41,080 nt of DNA from Gemmatimonadota bacterium (GCA_025358055.1 JANYKV010000176.1:1-41080), one strand, 5' to 3'. Shown: positions 9,224 to 17,006, numbered from the stretch's first letter. Made by a program: numbers and translations. Notes: a model not told the origin generated them from the sequence alone.

Positions 9224-9445
9224 TTAGGCCTTGGGAGCAGCTGCACCACCGGTGCCGTACTTCCGGCGGAACCGATCGACTCGGCCGGCGGTGTCCACTA
9301 AACGCTGCTTACCGGTGAAAAAGGGATGGCACTGGGCACAGACCTCGACGTGGATTGTCGCGGCTGTCGACCGGGTTTCCACCTTGTTTCCACAGGCGCA
9401 CTCGGCAGTCAGCGCACGATACATAGGGTGCAGATTCGGCTTCAC
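9224..9445 (-). CDS. rpmE: 50S ribosomal protein bL31, zinc-binding type
   Basis: Read from the GTG at 9445 the protein has 73 residues and begins with the typical K-P-N-L-H-P. Four cysteines (16, 18, 36, 39; CAC...CAQC) mark the zinc-binding C+ form of L31. GGAG six bases before the GTG is a good ribosome-binding site. An ATG at 9478 would add an 11-residue extension with no family support. The gene is first in a leftward operon and has a strong candidate promoter at 9501-9530. The C-terminal GGAAAPKA tail is slightly longer than in many homologues. Confidence 0.96.
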   Translation of the reverse strand: MKPNLHPMYRALTAECACGNKVETRSTAATIHVEVCAQCHPFFTGKQRLVDTAGRVDRFRRKYGTGGAAAPKA

Positions 9446-9500
9446 AGTTCGCTCCAGACCTAGACGCCGTAGCCCCAATGTGAAGCCACGATAGCCATGA

Positions 9501-9530
9501 ATTTTAGCCGCGTCTGGGCCCCAAAATCAA
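9501..9530 (-). promoter_or_regulatory. Candidate sigma-70 promoter of the rpmE operon
   Basis: On the minus strand a -35 box TTGATT (9530-9525) and a -10 box TAAAAT (9506-9501) are separated by 18 bases. This predicts a start near 9494 and a leader of about 50 bases before the rpmE GTG. The match to consensus is good for such GC-rich DNA, and the region is otherwise intergenic. Confidence 0.6.
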
Positions 9531-9584
9531 GCGGACGAGCTGGGCCCGAAGGCGCGCAAGGGCTCAGGCACCACCAGCGCCGAT

Positions 9585-9614
9585 TTGACACCGTTCCTCT
9601 ACTCGACGTATCGT
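9585..9614 (+). promoter_or_regulatory. Candidate sigma-70 promoter of the Crp/Fnr-like gene
   Basis: A perfect -35 box TTGACA (9585-9590) is followed after 18 bases by TATCGT (9609-9614), a 4/6 match to TATAAT. The predicted start is near 9621, about 22 bases before the ATG at 9643. It is back to back with the rpmE promoter, 55 bases away. Confidence 0.55.
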
Positions 9615-9642
9615 CCCCTCACACATCGACCCTGGGTCAGGC

Positions 9643-10317
9643 ATGCTCACCCCGCTGGACGTCCTCAAGAAGGTTCCCCTCTTCGCGCTACTGCCCGAAG
9701 AGGAGCTGAAGGCGTTCGCGGTCTTGGCCCGGGAACGGAGCTTCCCTAAATCGAGCATCATCCTGTCCCAGGGCGACCAGGGAGATGCCCTGTTTCTGAT
9801 CGCGGGAGGTCAGGTCAAGGTCGTAATCATCCACGAGGACGGCCGCGAGGTCATCCTCTCCGTGCTTGGAATCGGGGATTTCTTCGGGGAGATGGCCTTG
9901 CTCGACAACGAGCCCCGATCCGCTCATGTGGTCGCCATGACCGATGCGACGCTGCTACAACTCCGCCGGGACGATTTTCAGGCCCGGCTACGGAGTTCCC
10001 CAGACATTGCGATTGCGCTGCTTCGCGAGCTCTCCCAAAGGCTCCGGCGGGCGGATGAGACCATCAGCAGCTTGGTTCTCCTTGACGTCAATGGCCGCAT
10101 CGCCCATCTCCTGCTCCAGCTGGCCGATGAAGAGGGCGGTGAAAAGATCACCCGTCGCCTGACCCACGCGACCCTCGGCCAGATGGTCGGTGCGAGCCGG
10201 GAAACGGTGTCCCGCACCATTCGAAGCCTGGTCATTCGGGGAATCATCACAATGTCGCGGCGCGAAATCACCCTGAAGGACCGCACTGCCCTCCGCCTCG
10301 CCGCGCAGCGGGCGTGA
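9643..10317 (+). CDS. Crp/Fnr family transcriptional regulator
   Basis: The 224-residue protein has a cyclic-nucleotide-binding fold at about residues 10-130 (GDQGDALFLIAGGQVKVVI, GDFFGEMALLDNEPRSAHVVA) and a Crp-type winged helix near the C terminus, with the recognition region LGQMVGASRETVSRTIRSL. The GEMALLDNEPRSA segment resembles the phosphate-binding cassette of cAMP-binding members (G-E-x-A-L/R-S-A), so nucleotide binding is plausible. No cysteine cluster for an Fnr-type iron-sulphur centre is visible. The stop overlaps the GTG of the next gene, so the regulator and hydrolase are probably co-translated. Its targets are unknown. Confidence 0.93.
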   Translation: MLTPLDVLKKVPLFALLPEEELKAFAVLARERSFPKSSIILSQGDQGDALFLIAGGQVKVVIIHEDGREVILSVLGIGDFFGEMALLDNEPRSAHVVAMTDATLLQLRRDDFQARLRSSPDIAIALLRELSQRLRRADETISSLVLLDVNGRIAHLLLQLADEEGGEKITRRLTHATLGQMVGASRETVSRTIRSLVIRGIITMSRREITLKDRTALRLAAQRA

Positions 10318-11231
10318 ACGTGGTCGGCGCGCCGCCCACCCTCCACTCGCCCAAAGAACCGCCCACACTCAACCGAGTCACGTTTTGGGGCACTCGGGGT
10401 TCGATTCCCGTGCCGGGAGAGTCCACGCGGCAGTTTGGCGGAAATACCGCGTGTGTCGAGATCGAAGCAAACGGCAAGAGCCTGATCCTGGACGCTGGAA
10501 CGGGGATTCGGACCCTCGGAAACGCCTTGGCCCATCGTGAGGAACCGGAGGTAGACCTGGTCCTTTCCCACACGCATTGGGACCATATCCAAGGACTTCC
10601 GTTTTTCGCGCCCTTGTACCAGTCGGGCCGGACTCTGCGAATCTGGGGTCCGCGCCAAGACCAGGCCCCTCTGGCTACCATTCTCGGAAATCAGATGGAC
10701 CCCAGCGTATTCCCCGTCCCGATTTCCGAGGTAAGCGCCTCAGTCCACGTGATGGAAATTGACACCGAGCGGTTCACAACCGGCGGATTCGGAATCGAAG
10801 CGTACCCGCTCCGTCACCCGGGACGAACCCTCGGATTTCGGGTTTCCTGCCCTCCAGAAGGGAAAACTGTGGCCTATGTCACAGACAACGAGCTGGTTGG
10901 GGCCCACTATGGAACACCGCCGGAATGGCGCGACGGGCTTGTACATTTCTTGCAAGGCGTGGACGTCCTTATCCACGACGCGATGTACCTCCCCGATCAT
11001 GTGGGTCAACGCGTCGGGTGGGGGCATTCAAGCCCGCGCCAGGCGGTGGACCTCGCGGCTGAGGCCGGGTGTCACCGTTTAGTTTTGTTCCACCACGACC
11101 CGGACCACGACGACACCACGGTGGCCCGGCTCGCGGACGACTCCAGACAGTACGCCGGGCGCCTGGGTGTGTCGCTGACGATCGATGCGGCCGCCGAGGG
11201 ATGGTCGGTTCCTTTGAATTCGGGAGTGTGA
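10314..11231 (+). CDS. Metallo-beta-lactamase-fold hydrolase
   Basis: The 305-residue protein begins VTFWGTRGSIPVPG after a short leader and has the metal-binding HTHWDH at residues 86-91, plus LILDAGTG just before it. These features match the MBL-fold subgroup containing PhnP-like cyclic phosphodiesterases and related cytosolic hydrolases. Downstream YVTDNE, IHDAMY and the LFHHDPDHDD stretch supply further metal ligands. The substrate cannot be told from sequence. A phosphodiesterase is the likeliest class. The GTG start overlaps the regulator stop, and its own TGA abuts the next ATG. Confidence 0.9.
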   Translation: MNVVGAPPTLHSPKEPPTLNRVTFWGTRGSIPVPGESTRQFGGNTACVEIEANGKSLILDAGTGIRTLGNALAHREEPEVDLVLSHTHWDHIQGLPFFAPLYQSGRTLRIWGPRQDQAPLATILGNQMDPSVFPVPISEVSASVHVMEIDTERFTTGGFGIEAYPLRHPGRTLGFRVSCPPEGKTVAYVTDNELVGAHYGTPPEWRDGLVHFLQGVDVLIHDAMYLPDHVGQRVGWGHSSPRQAVDLAAEAGCHRLVLFHHDPDHDDTTVARLADDSRQYAGRLGVSLTIDAAAEGWSVPLNSGV

Positions 11232-11936
11232 ATGATGCGGTACCTCATCGGTGGGTTGCTCGCGGTGCTTTCGCTCGGGTCCACGACCCCGGCGCTGGGC
11301 CAGGACAGCCGGCCGGGCATTGCGGTCTTGCCGTTCGAGAATGGCGGATCGTTTGGCCAAGGCAAAGAAGATTTCGAGGCCCTCCGCCGCGGGATCGCGG
11401 GAATGCTAACGAGCGAACTCAGCCTCAATCCCAGCGCGCGTCTGGTCGAGCGAGCAGAGGCACAACACGTGCTGGATGAACAAAACCTGGCGGCGGCAGG
11501 CCGGGTGGACGCAGCCACGGCGGCGAAGGTTGGCAAACTGGTCGGAGCGCGCTACATGATCGCCGGGACGTTCATCGACCTCTACGGAGATTTCCGCATC
11601 GACGCGCGCATCATCGACGTCGAGACCAGCGAAATTCTGAAGGTGGTCCGGAGCGATCCGAAACTTCATGAGCGCAAGGACCTCTTTCGCATCATTCAGT
11701 CGGTCGCGGAGCGGATCTTCACCGATACGAAACTGCCGGCACTTCCGGCCGGGAAGGCCCAAGCCATGAGGTCGCGCGAGGTGCCGACCGAAGCGCTGGC
11801 GCTTTACAGCAGGGCCTTGCTGTACGAGGATCGCGGCGACAAGGCCAAAGCCGTCGAATTCTACCAGAAGGCCTTAGTCGCTTATCCGGAGTACACTGAG
11901 TCGAAGGAAGCGTTGCGCCGAGCCCGGGAGAAGTAG
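11232..11936 (+). CDS. CsgG/curli-assembly-like periplasmic protein with a TPR-like tail
   Basis: The 234-residue protein has a signal peptide (hydrophobic residues about 4-20, cleavage near ALG-QD) and then IAVLPFENGGSFGQG, an opening typical of the CsgG/HfaB and related lipoprotein-like family. LTSELSLNPSARLVERAEAQHVLDEQ and GARYMIAGTFIDLYGDFRIDARIIDVETSEI also match. No lipobox cysteine is visible, so it is probably soluble in the periplasm rather than a true CsgG pore. The last 45 residues look like one tetratricopeptide unit (A-L-A-L-Y-S-R-A-L-L-Y-E-D-R-G-D-K-A-K-A). Curli genes csgA/B/E/F are not in the window, so a secretion role is not supported. Confidence 0.8.
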   Translation: MMRYLIGGLLAVLSLGSTTPALGQDSRPGIAVLPFENGGSFGQGKEDFEALRRGIAGMLTSELSLNPSARLVERAEAQHVLDEQNLAAAGRVDAATAAKVGKLVGARYMIAGTFIDLYGDFRIDARIIDVETSEILKVVRSDPKLHERKDLFRIIQSVAERIFTDTKLPALPAGKAQAMRSREVPTEALALYSRALLYEDRGDKAKAVEFYQKALVAYPEYTESKEALRRAREK

Positions 11937-11967
11937 TCCCCGAGCCTCGAGAGGGGCCAGAGGACTA
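11934..11967. terminator. Candidate bidirectional terminator between converging genes
   Basis: TAGTCC (11934-11939) pairs with GGACTA (11962-11967), enclosing a small CCTCGAGAGG palindrome. The two outer arms are the TAG stop codons of both converging genes. There is no T-run on either side, so it is only a weak candidate for intrinsic termination. Confidence 0.3.
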
Positions 11968-13221
11968 GGTGCGATTCGGGGCGGAGCGGGTGAACGCCCA
12001 GAGGCCCGTCGCGACGGCCACGTTCAGCGGCAACGCCAACGCAATGATCTCCGCATTCGCTTGGTGAAAGGGCGGGAAAGCTTTGACCAGAACGCCAAGG
12101 ACCGAAACCGCCGCGACGGCATAGGCCAGCAGCAACGCTCGTCGCTGGCGGCTCGGCTGGGCCGAGAACGCCCCTCGGAGCAAGAACGCCAGCGCCAGCG
12201 CGAGAAGATTCGCCTGGAACAAGTTTTCGTTGTTGTAGGCCACCGCATGAGTGCTCGCCGCCCACAACCATGTGAGCACAACTCCCGCCGCGCCGGCCAA
12301 GAGCATCCAAGCCGTTGCGATCGCCTGGAAGAAGCGCCGAGCCCAACGCCGGGTGCGGGCGGCTAGGCCTAAGGCGAGCACACCAACTCCCATGAGCGAG
12401 CCCACCAAAATGAGCCCGGCGCGGCGGTCGGTTGGCGTTGGCGGCACCGGGTACGCGTTGCTCGAACGCAACGTCTGTTCACTCAGAATGAAGGGCTGAT
12501 CTTCGCCTCCGGGCCTCGACACCGTGACATCGCGGAGATATTTACTGAGCGCGCCGGGCAGAAACGATTCCTGGTACGCGGAGATCGGGCGGTCGGTGGC
12601 GGGCCCGAGAAGAAGGATGAGCCCAAGGTAAAACCCGACGTTGTGCTCGTTCAGGCGCTTGGTTTCGTTGCGATACGTCGTCGTAAGGCGTGGTTCGAGT
12701 CGACGGCGGATTCGCCCCCCGATAATCTGATCGAGGGCATCCCGAATGCGGGTCGAACAGTTGTCGAGGTAGTAGTCGTAGTGATAATTGCGACGATCAT
12801 CCGTATCGTTGACCCGCAGCGAATCCAAGAGCGCCGCTCGTTGTGGGGGCGTGAGGTTGAGCTCCTGCACGGAAATCTCGCGATTGGCCTTAGCATACCA
12901 CGCCACCACCGCATCTGCGTTGTTGCTGCCCATCGAATACCACATGGTCCCGCGGGCAAAGTTCCAGAAGAAATGGGCCTGCTCGAACGAGAAGCGCCCC
13001 CAGTCCCAGGCCACCGACGATCCGGTCGTCGCGTCACGGATGATGATCGCATTGTGGCCAAACCGCTCCCAAATTTGCTGACCGGTTCCAATCGTCAGGA
13101 GATACACCGTGAGGGCTGACCCCGGCGCCGCCGGTCCCATATCCCGTTGGGCGTGAAGTCGGGACGGGAGGCCGCAGGCCACGAGGGCGAGCGCAAGGAG
13201 TCGAACGAGCCAACCACTCAC
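11965..13221 (-). CDS. DUF4105 (Lnb N-terminal periplasmic domain) membrane protein
   Basis: The 418-residue protein starts with a signal peptide (residues about 5-24). A periplasmic DUF4105 domain of about 200 residues follows, with the conserved RFGHNAII (His56) and YLDNCSTRIRDAL (Cys155). These Cys/His positions fit a papain-like (NlpC/P60-like) thiol active site. The C-terminal half has about five membrane helices (from about residue 270). Work on the family names it Lnb in connection with N-acylation of lipoproteins. Applying that to this protein is inference. The gene converges with the CsgG-like gene. Its ATG overlaps the 3' end of the Gfo/Idh/MocA gene by four bases. Confidence 0.85.
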   Translation of the reverse strand: MSGWLVRLLALALVACGLPSRLHAQRDMGPAAPGSALTVYLLTIGTGQQIWERFGHNAIIIRDATTGSSVAWDWGRFSFEQAHFFWNFARGTMWYSMGSNNADAVVAWYAKANREISVQELNLTPPQRAALLDSLRVNDTDDRRNYHYDYYLDNCSTRIRDALDQIIGGRIRRRLEPRLTTTYRNETKRLNEHNVGFYLGLILLLGPATDRPISAYQESFLPGALSKYLRDVTVSRPGGEDQPFILSEQTLRSSNAYPVPPTPTDRRAGLILVGSLMGVGVLALGLAARTRRWARRFFQAIATAWMLLAGAAGVVLTWLWAASTHAVAYNNENLFQANLLALALAFLLRGAFSAQPSRQRRALLLAYAVAAVSVLGVLVKAFPPFHQANAEIIALALPLNVAVATGLWAFTRSAPNRT

Positions 13222-14228
13222 AGAAGCACGTCGCGGCCGTCATCCGCCGATCGGTAAATCGCATCGAGCATCCGAAGGACGACGAGTTGCTCCTGAAGGA
13301 TTGGTGCGGGGGCTTCGTCGCGAATCGCGGCCACGAAGTGTGCCCATTGGGCTCGGAAGGATGCCGTATAGGCACTTTCTCGATTCCCGGATCCGGTCGG
13401 CGACACGTCGTGCGCCATTCCATGCAGTTCTTTCCATACATGGAGCGGGTTCATGCCCGCCGTCCCCTTACTACCCCGGAGACCGACCCCGAAGTGCTCC
13501 CCTTCCCCAATGTGACGCCAAGTAACATCGACAAAGATGGAAGCGCCGTTCTCACACACCACGAACACGCTCCCCGACTGCTCGACTGACCGATCGCGGC
13601 CCGCGGAGCTCAGGGCAGCGCTCACGCGCTTCGGAGCGGGGCTCCCCGCCAGCCAGTGGCACAGATCCAGAATGCTCAGTCCGAGATCGAGCATGGCGCC
13701 ACCACCAGCCTGATCCCGGCGTTGTCGCCAGCCGAGGAGCGCCCGGCCGGGGCGGGCGACGTGCCAGCTCCCGCGAACGCTGTCGATCTCACCCAGCTCT
13801 CCGCTCGCGACGAAGCTGCGAATCGCCTGCGCGTCGGGACGGTACCGGTGATTCATCCCGACCATCACAACTCGATCCCTTTTTTCGGCGGCCTTGAGGA
13901 CGCGTTGGGCGCTTGCGGTGGTAAGCGCAAGCGGCTTCTCGACCAACACATGCAAGTTGGCCGATAGGGCGGCGAGAATATGCGGCTCGTGGAGGTGGTT
14001 GGGCGTGCAGATCAGGAGTGCGTCCGCGTCCTCCGCTCGTAACAAGTCCTCGATGTCGTCAGAGACGTTCGGAATCCCGAACCGCTCCGCGAGTGCCCGA
14101 GCCTTGGGGAGGTCGGTGTCACACAGCCCAGTGATCTCGACGCCTTTGATTTTCTTGAGCACGGGTAAATGCGCCACCTGAACGATGGCTCCCGCGCCGA
14201 TGATTCCGATCCGAATTGGTTCACTCAT
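13218..14228 (-). CDS. Gfo/Idh/MocA family oxidoreductase
   Basis: The 336-residue protein has an NAD(P)-binding N-terminal fold (IGIIGAGAIVQVAHLP, residues 7-22) and the family hallmark EKPLALT, with EKP at 97-99 containing the catalytic lysine. The C-terminal alpha/beta domain carries the MLDLGLSILDLCHWL segment that usually contributes the active-site histidine. Members oxidise or reduce sugars and related compounds. The substrate is not predictable here. No sugar-transport or degradation genes lie next to it. Confidence 0.93.
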   Translation of the reverse strand: MSEPIRIGIIGAGAIVQVAHLPVLKKIKGVEITGLCDTDLPKARALAERFGIPNVSDDIEDLLRAEDADALLICTPNHLHEPHILAALSANLHVLVEKPLALTTASAQRVLKAAEKRDRVVMVGMNHRYRPDAQAIRSFVASGELGEIDSVRGSWHVARPGRALLGWRQRRDQAGGGAMLDLGLSILDLCHWLAGSPAPKRVSAALSSAGRDRSVEQSGSVFVVCENGASIFVDVTWRHIGEGEHFGVGLRGSKGTAGMNPLHVWKELHGMAHDVSPTGSGNRESAYTASFRAQWAHFVAAIRDEAPAPILQEQLVVLRMLDAIYRSADDGRDVLL

Positions 14229-14309
14229 GCCACAATTCCTTCCCCGTCGCTCCCGAGCGCCTAGGGTATCGCTCCATACCCCCCCGGCGATCGGCCGATC
14301 CGTCGCCGG

Positions 14310-15515
14310 TCAGTAGGCCCGCTGAATTTCTGTTCCTGGAAAGTAGGCGGAAACGATCTCCTGAAAGGAAAAGCCGGCCCGAGCTCGCCCAATCGCGCCC
14401 CATTGGCACATGCCAACTCCGTGTCCGGCTCCGATGCCCTCAGCCACCAATCGGGTGATCCGGCCCCCGCCGCGGGTCGCCACCACGGTGAAATTGTTGC
14501 TCCGAAGCATGTTGGCGTCGCCGGGCCGAAGCACCTGCCGAATGATCGGCCCATTCACCGGCACGGAGGCCAGGGAGGTCCGAACCAGGAGGCTGGCGAC
14601 CCGTCCCGACGCGGTCCGTCCGGTTACCTGCACATCGCGAATGCTGGTCAGCTTGCGCGAACCGACGCCCGTGGTCGGCAACGTCTCGCGCAGGGCGGCA
14701 ACCAACGCGTCACCGCTCCATTCCTCCCGCCAATGGTACCGAGGGGAAATAGCGCAGTAGGCCTGGCCGTCTGACGCGCGATCTTCAAACGACCGGAGAT
14801 ATGGTCGAGCGCCGAGCCCGAAGACTTCGTTCCCGTCCGCGGTGCGCCCACCGCAGGTCGAATGAAAGAACGCGTCGATGACCCCGCCCCTATACATCAC
14901 AACCAATCCCCGGGTTTCTCCGACGGCGCGGCCGCCCTGCGGGGACTCGAATTGAGTGCCCCCATACGCCTGATCGGACACCGTATTCACCACGTCATAG
15001 CCTCGCGCCCGGGACCGTCCAAGCGCCTTCAGTGCAAAGGACCGCGACACGATGGCCTGGGCGAAGAGAGCCGACTCTTCGTTGGGAGCAAGTCGCCCCA
15101 TCTCGGATCCGACCACCGACCAGAGGTACTGCTCCATTCGAAGCCGGTTCACCACCGTGACCCCGGCCCCTCCGGGGAACACGTCTACCGCGCCGCGATA
15201 CGGATGCCCCTTCACGCGCACGAAGTCGGTGGTGTCTTCGGAACTGATACTGAGCGCGTCCATGGGCCCGAGTGTCAGGCGGTCGAAGCGGAGGAAAACC
15301 CCGCGGCTTGCAACCGTCGCGCGCGCACGGACCCCAGCGGGAATCCGACCAATCAAGGAGCCATCCGGCGTGGACACCGCGAGCTCCCCCCCACCACCGA
15401 TTTCCACCGAGCCCTCGCCTACCGCGAGGCCAACCTTGATTTCAGGATCCGTCGGGACGACAGCTTCGGGAGCGCCACCGAGTTCGACCCGCGCGCAGGA
15501 GACGAGCACCGACAC
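14310..15515 (-). CDS. SpoIID/LytB-domain protein, probable lipoprotein
   Basis: SpoIID-family proteins are lytic transglycosylases that act on denuded glycan in peptidoglycan. The conserved core spans about residues 115-230 (LRMEQYLWSVVGSEMGRL, VSRSFALKALGR, FFHSTCGGRTADGNEVFG) and the end is G-A-G-H-G-V-G-M-C-Q-W-G-A, all typical. The GTG at 15515 leaves a signal peptide of only six residues before Cys7. Reading upstream in frame from an ATT at 15542 gives a good lipoprotein signal (RHR, LLLAAVSVLVSC with a lipobox-like VSC). There is no in-frame ATG, GTG or TTG between. I therefore suspect a non-canonical ATT start. No sporulation genes are present, and the family also occurs in non-sporulating diderms. 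Confidence 0.9.
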   Translation of the reverse strand: MSVLVSCARVELGGAPEAVVPTDPEIKVGLAVGEGSVEIGGGGELAVSTPDGSLIGRIPAGVRARATVASRGVFLRFDRLTLGPMDALSISSEDTTDFVRVKGHPYRGAVDVFPGGAGVTVVNRLRMEQYLWSVVGSEMGRLAPNEESALFAQAIVSRSFALKALGRSRARGYDVVNTVSDQAYGGTQFESPQGGRAVGETRGLVVMYRGGVIDAFFHSTCGGRTADGNEVFGLGARPYLRSFEDRASDGQAYCAISPRYHWREEWSGDALVAALRETLPTTGVGSRKLTSIRDVQVTGRTASGRVASLLVRTSLASVPVNGPIIRQVLRPGDANMLRSNNFTVVATRGGGRITRLVAEGIGAGHGVGMCQWGAIGRARAGFSFQEIVSAYFPGTEIQRAY

Positions 15516-15546
15516 GGCGGCGAGGAGGAGGCGATGCCGAATAGCA

Positions 15547-16050
15547 CTACCCCCGAAAATTTCCGAATTTGAGCTCGATCTCGAAATCCTGACCGCGGAG
15601 GAAGGCCATCACGGACTGGAGTTCATCCTTGGACGGACTGATCACGCGAATCTCATCGCCCTGGATGGAGGCCTGGACCTTCTTGAACCCGTGATCCTTG
15701 ATGGCCTTGGTAATTTTCTTGGCGACCTCACCCGAAATTCCTTGAGTCAGGCCGATGATCCGACGAACCGATTGCCCGGCGGCGGGTATCAAATCGCCAA
15801 CCGAGAGGTTCTTCACCGGCACACCACGCTTGACCAACTTGCCGGTGAGAACATCCGTGAGCGCGGTCATCCGAAACTCATCGTCGGCGGCCAACTGGAT
15901 CTCCGCTTTGGTCCGATCGAACTCAATCGTGCACTTGGTGCCTTTGAAGTCGTAGCGCTGGGCGATCTCTTTGAGGGCCTGATTGACCGCGTTATCAACT
16001 TCCTGCAAATCCGCTCCGGTCGACACATCGAATGAAGGATTGGTGGCCAT
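15547..16050 (-). CDS. yajQ: YajQ family nucleotide-binding protein
   Basis: The 167-residue protein begins with PSFDVSTGADLQEVDNAVNQALKEI and RYDFKG, the hallmark of the YajQ/UPF0234 family, and ends with IRVISPSKDELQSVMAFLR, again diagnostic. YajQ proteins fold as two ferredoxin-like domains. Some members bind cyclic di-GMP and alter transcription; others have been linked to tRNA or nucleic-acid binding. The role here is unknown. Four copies of an octamer repeat lie directly upstream. Confidence 0.94.
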   Translation of the reverse strand: MATNPSFDVSTGADLQEVDNAVNQALKEIAQRYDFKGTKCTIEFDRTKAEIQLAADDEFRMTALTDVLTGKLVKRGVPVKNLSVGDLIPAAGQSVRRIIGLTQGISGEVAKKITKAIKDHGFKKVQASIQGDEIRVISPSKDELQSVMAFLRGQDFEIELKFGNFRG

Positions 16051-16093
16051 GCGGGGAGATTAATGAAGCGACAGGAACGGCGGTAGGGCGCAA

Positions 16094-16125
16094 ATGGCGG
16101 GATGGCGGGATGGCGGGATGGCGGG
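16094..16125. repeat. Tandem repeat of ATGGCGGG, four copies
   Basis: The octamer ATGGCGGG occurs exactly four times in a row between the sigma-factor stop (16137) and the yajQ start (16050). Read on the minus strand it is CCCGCCAT four times, within what would be the yajQ leader or promoter. Copy-number variation would change the promoter or leader length in 8-base steps. Confidence 0.9.
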
Positions 16126-16136
16126 AACCTAACCAG

Positions 16137-17006
16137 CTAGGTCAGGAAACTTTCCAGCGCCTTGGCCCGGCTGACGTGACGCAGCCGGCTCAAGGCCTTC
16201 TCCTTGATCTGCCGCACCCGTTCGCGAGTGATCCCGAGCTTGGTCCCAATCTCTTCGAGCGTCATAGGTTCCGGACTATCCAGTCCGAAATAGAGCCGGA
16301 GGATTTTGGCTTCGCGCTCCTTGAGGGTGGTGAGCACCTCTTCAATCGATTGGGTAAGGGCGTGCTCAAACGTCTCGGCGTCTGGACCGGCATTTTGGGT
16401 ATCGGGCAAATAATCGAGCAGCCGATTGTCCTCCCCCGGCGTCATGGGAGCGTCAAGCGACAGGTGGTTCTGGGAAATAGAGAGAGTCTTCTGAACCTCC
16501 TCCATCTCAATGTCCATGCCCTCGGCGATTTCCGCCGGGGTCGGTTCCCGACCCAGCTCCTGCAAGAGCGCGGATGAGCGGCGAGCGATCCGGTGCAGGG
16601 TTCCAGCCCGATTGAGGGGAACCCGAACAATCCGGCTCTGCTCCGCCAATGCCTGCAGGATCGCCTGGCGAATCCACCAGACCGCGTAGGAAATGAACTT
16701 GATGCCTTTGGTTTCGTCGAATTTGTGGGCCGCTCGGATCAGACCCAAGTTCCCCTCGTTGATGAGATCGGAGAGCGACACGCCCTGGTTCTGGTATTTC
16801 TTGGCGACCGACACCACAAAGCGGAGGTTACTGCGGACCAATTTGTCGAGCGCCTCCTCGTCACCAGTTCGAATCAATTGGGCGAGCGTGACCTCCTCTC
16901 CTTGGTTGATCAGCGGATAGCGGCTGATCTCCCGAAGGTATTGGTCAAGCGATCCCTCGTCGAAGCTCGGAGCTCGCTTTCCCGACCCGACTTGAATAGG
17001 ACGCAT
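16137..17006 (-). CDS. rpoD: Primary-type RNA polymerase sigma factor (sigma-70), short form
   Basis: At 289 residues this protein contains regions 1.2, 2, 3 and 4 but no region 1.1 or large non-conserved insert. SLDQYLREISRYPL is region 1.2. LVRSNLRFVVSVAKKYQNQGVSLSDLINEGNLGLIRAAHKF and SYAVWWIRQAILQALAEQ are regions 2.1-2.4. LKEREAKILRLYFGL and LGITRERVRQIKEKALSRLR make up region 4 with its DNA-binding helix-turn-helix. The compact layout and wording resemble the primary sigma factors of Bacteroidota and Gemmatimonadota. I take it to be the housekeeping sigma, though an extra group 2 sigma is possible. It is divergent from nothing; the upstream ALDH gene is on the same strand. Confidence 0.94.
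   Translation of the reverse strand: MRPIQVGSGKRAPSFDEGSLDQYLREISRYPLINQGEEVTLAQLIRTGDEEALDKLVRSNLRFVVSVAKKYQNQGVSLSDLINEGNLGLIRAAHKFDETKGIKFISYAVWWIRQAILQALAEQSRIVRVPLNRAGTLHRIARRSSALLQELGREPTPAEIAEGMDIEMEEVQKTLSISQNHLSLDAPMTPGEDNRLLDYLPDTQNAGPDAETFEHALTQSIEEVLTTLKEREAKILRLYFGLDSPEPMTLEEIGTKLGITRERVRQIKEKALSRLRHVSRAKALESFLT

Noticed and set aside
14229..14309. Possible small gene between the Gfo/Idh/MocA and SpoIID-like genes
   Set aside because: Too short, with no ribosome-binding site and no conserved-looking product.
15052..16035. 327-codon plus-strand frame across the SpoIID-like and yajQ genes
   Set aside because: Antisense to two well-supported genes; composition typical of shadow frames.
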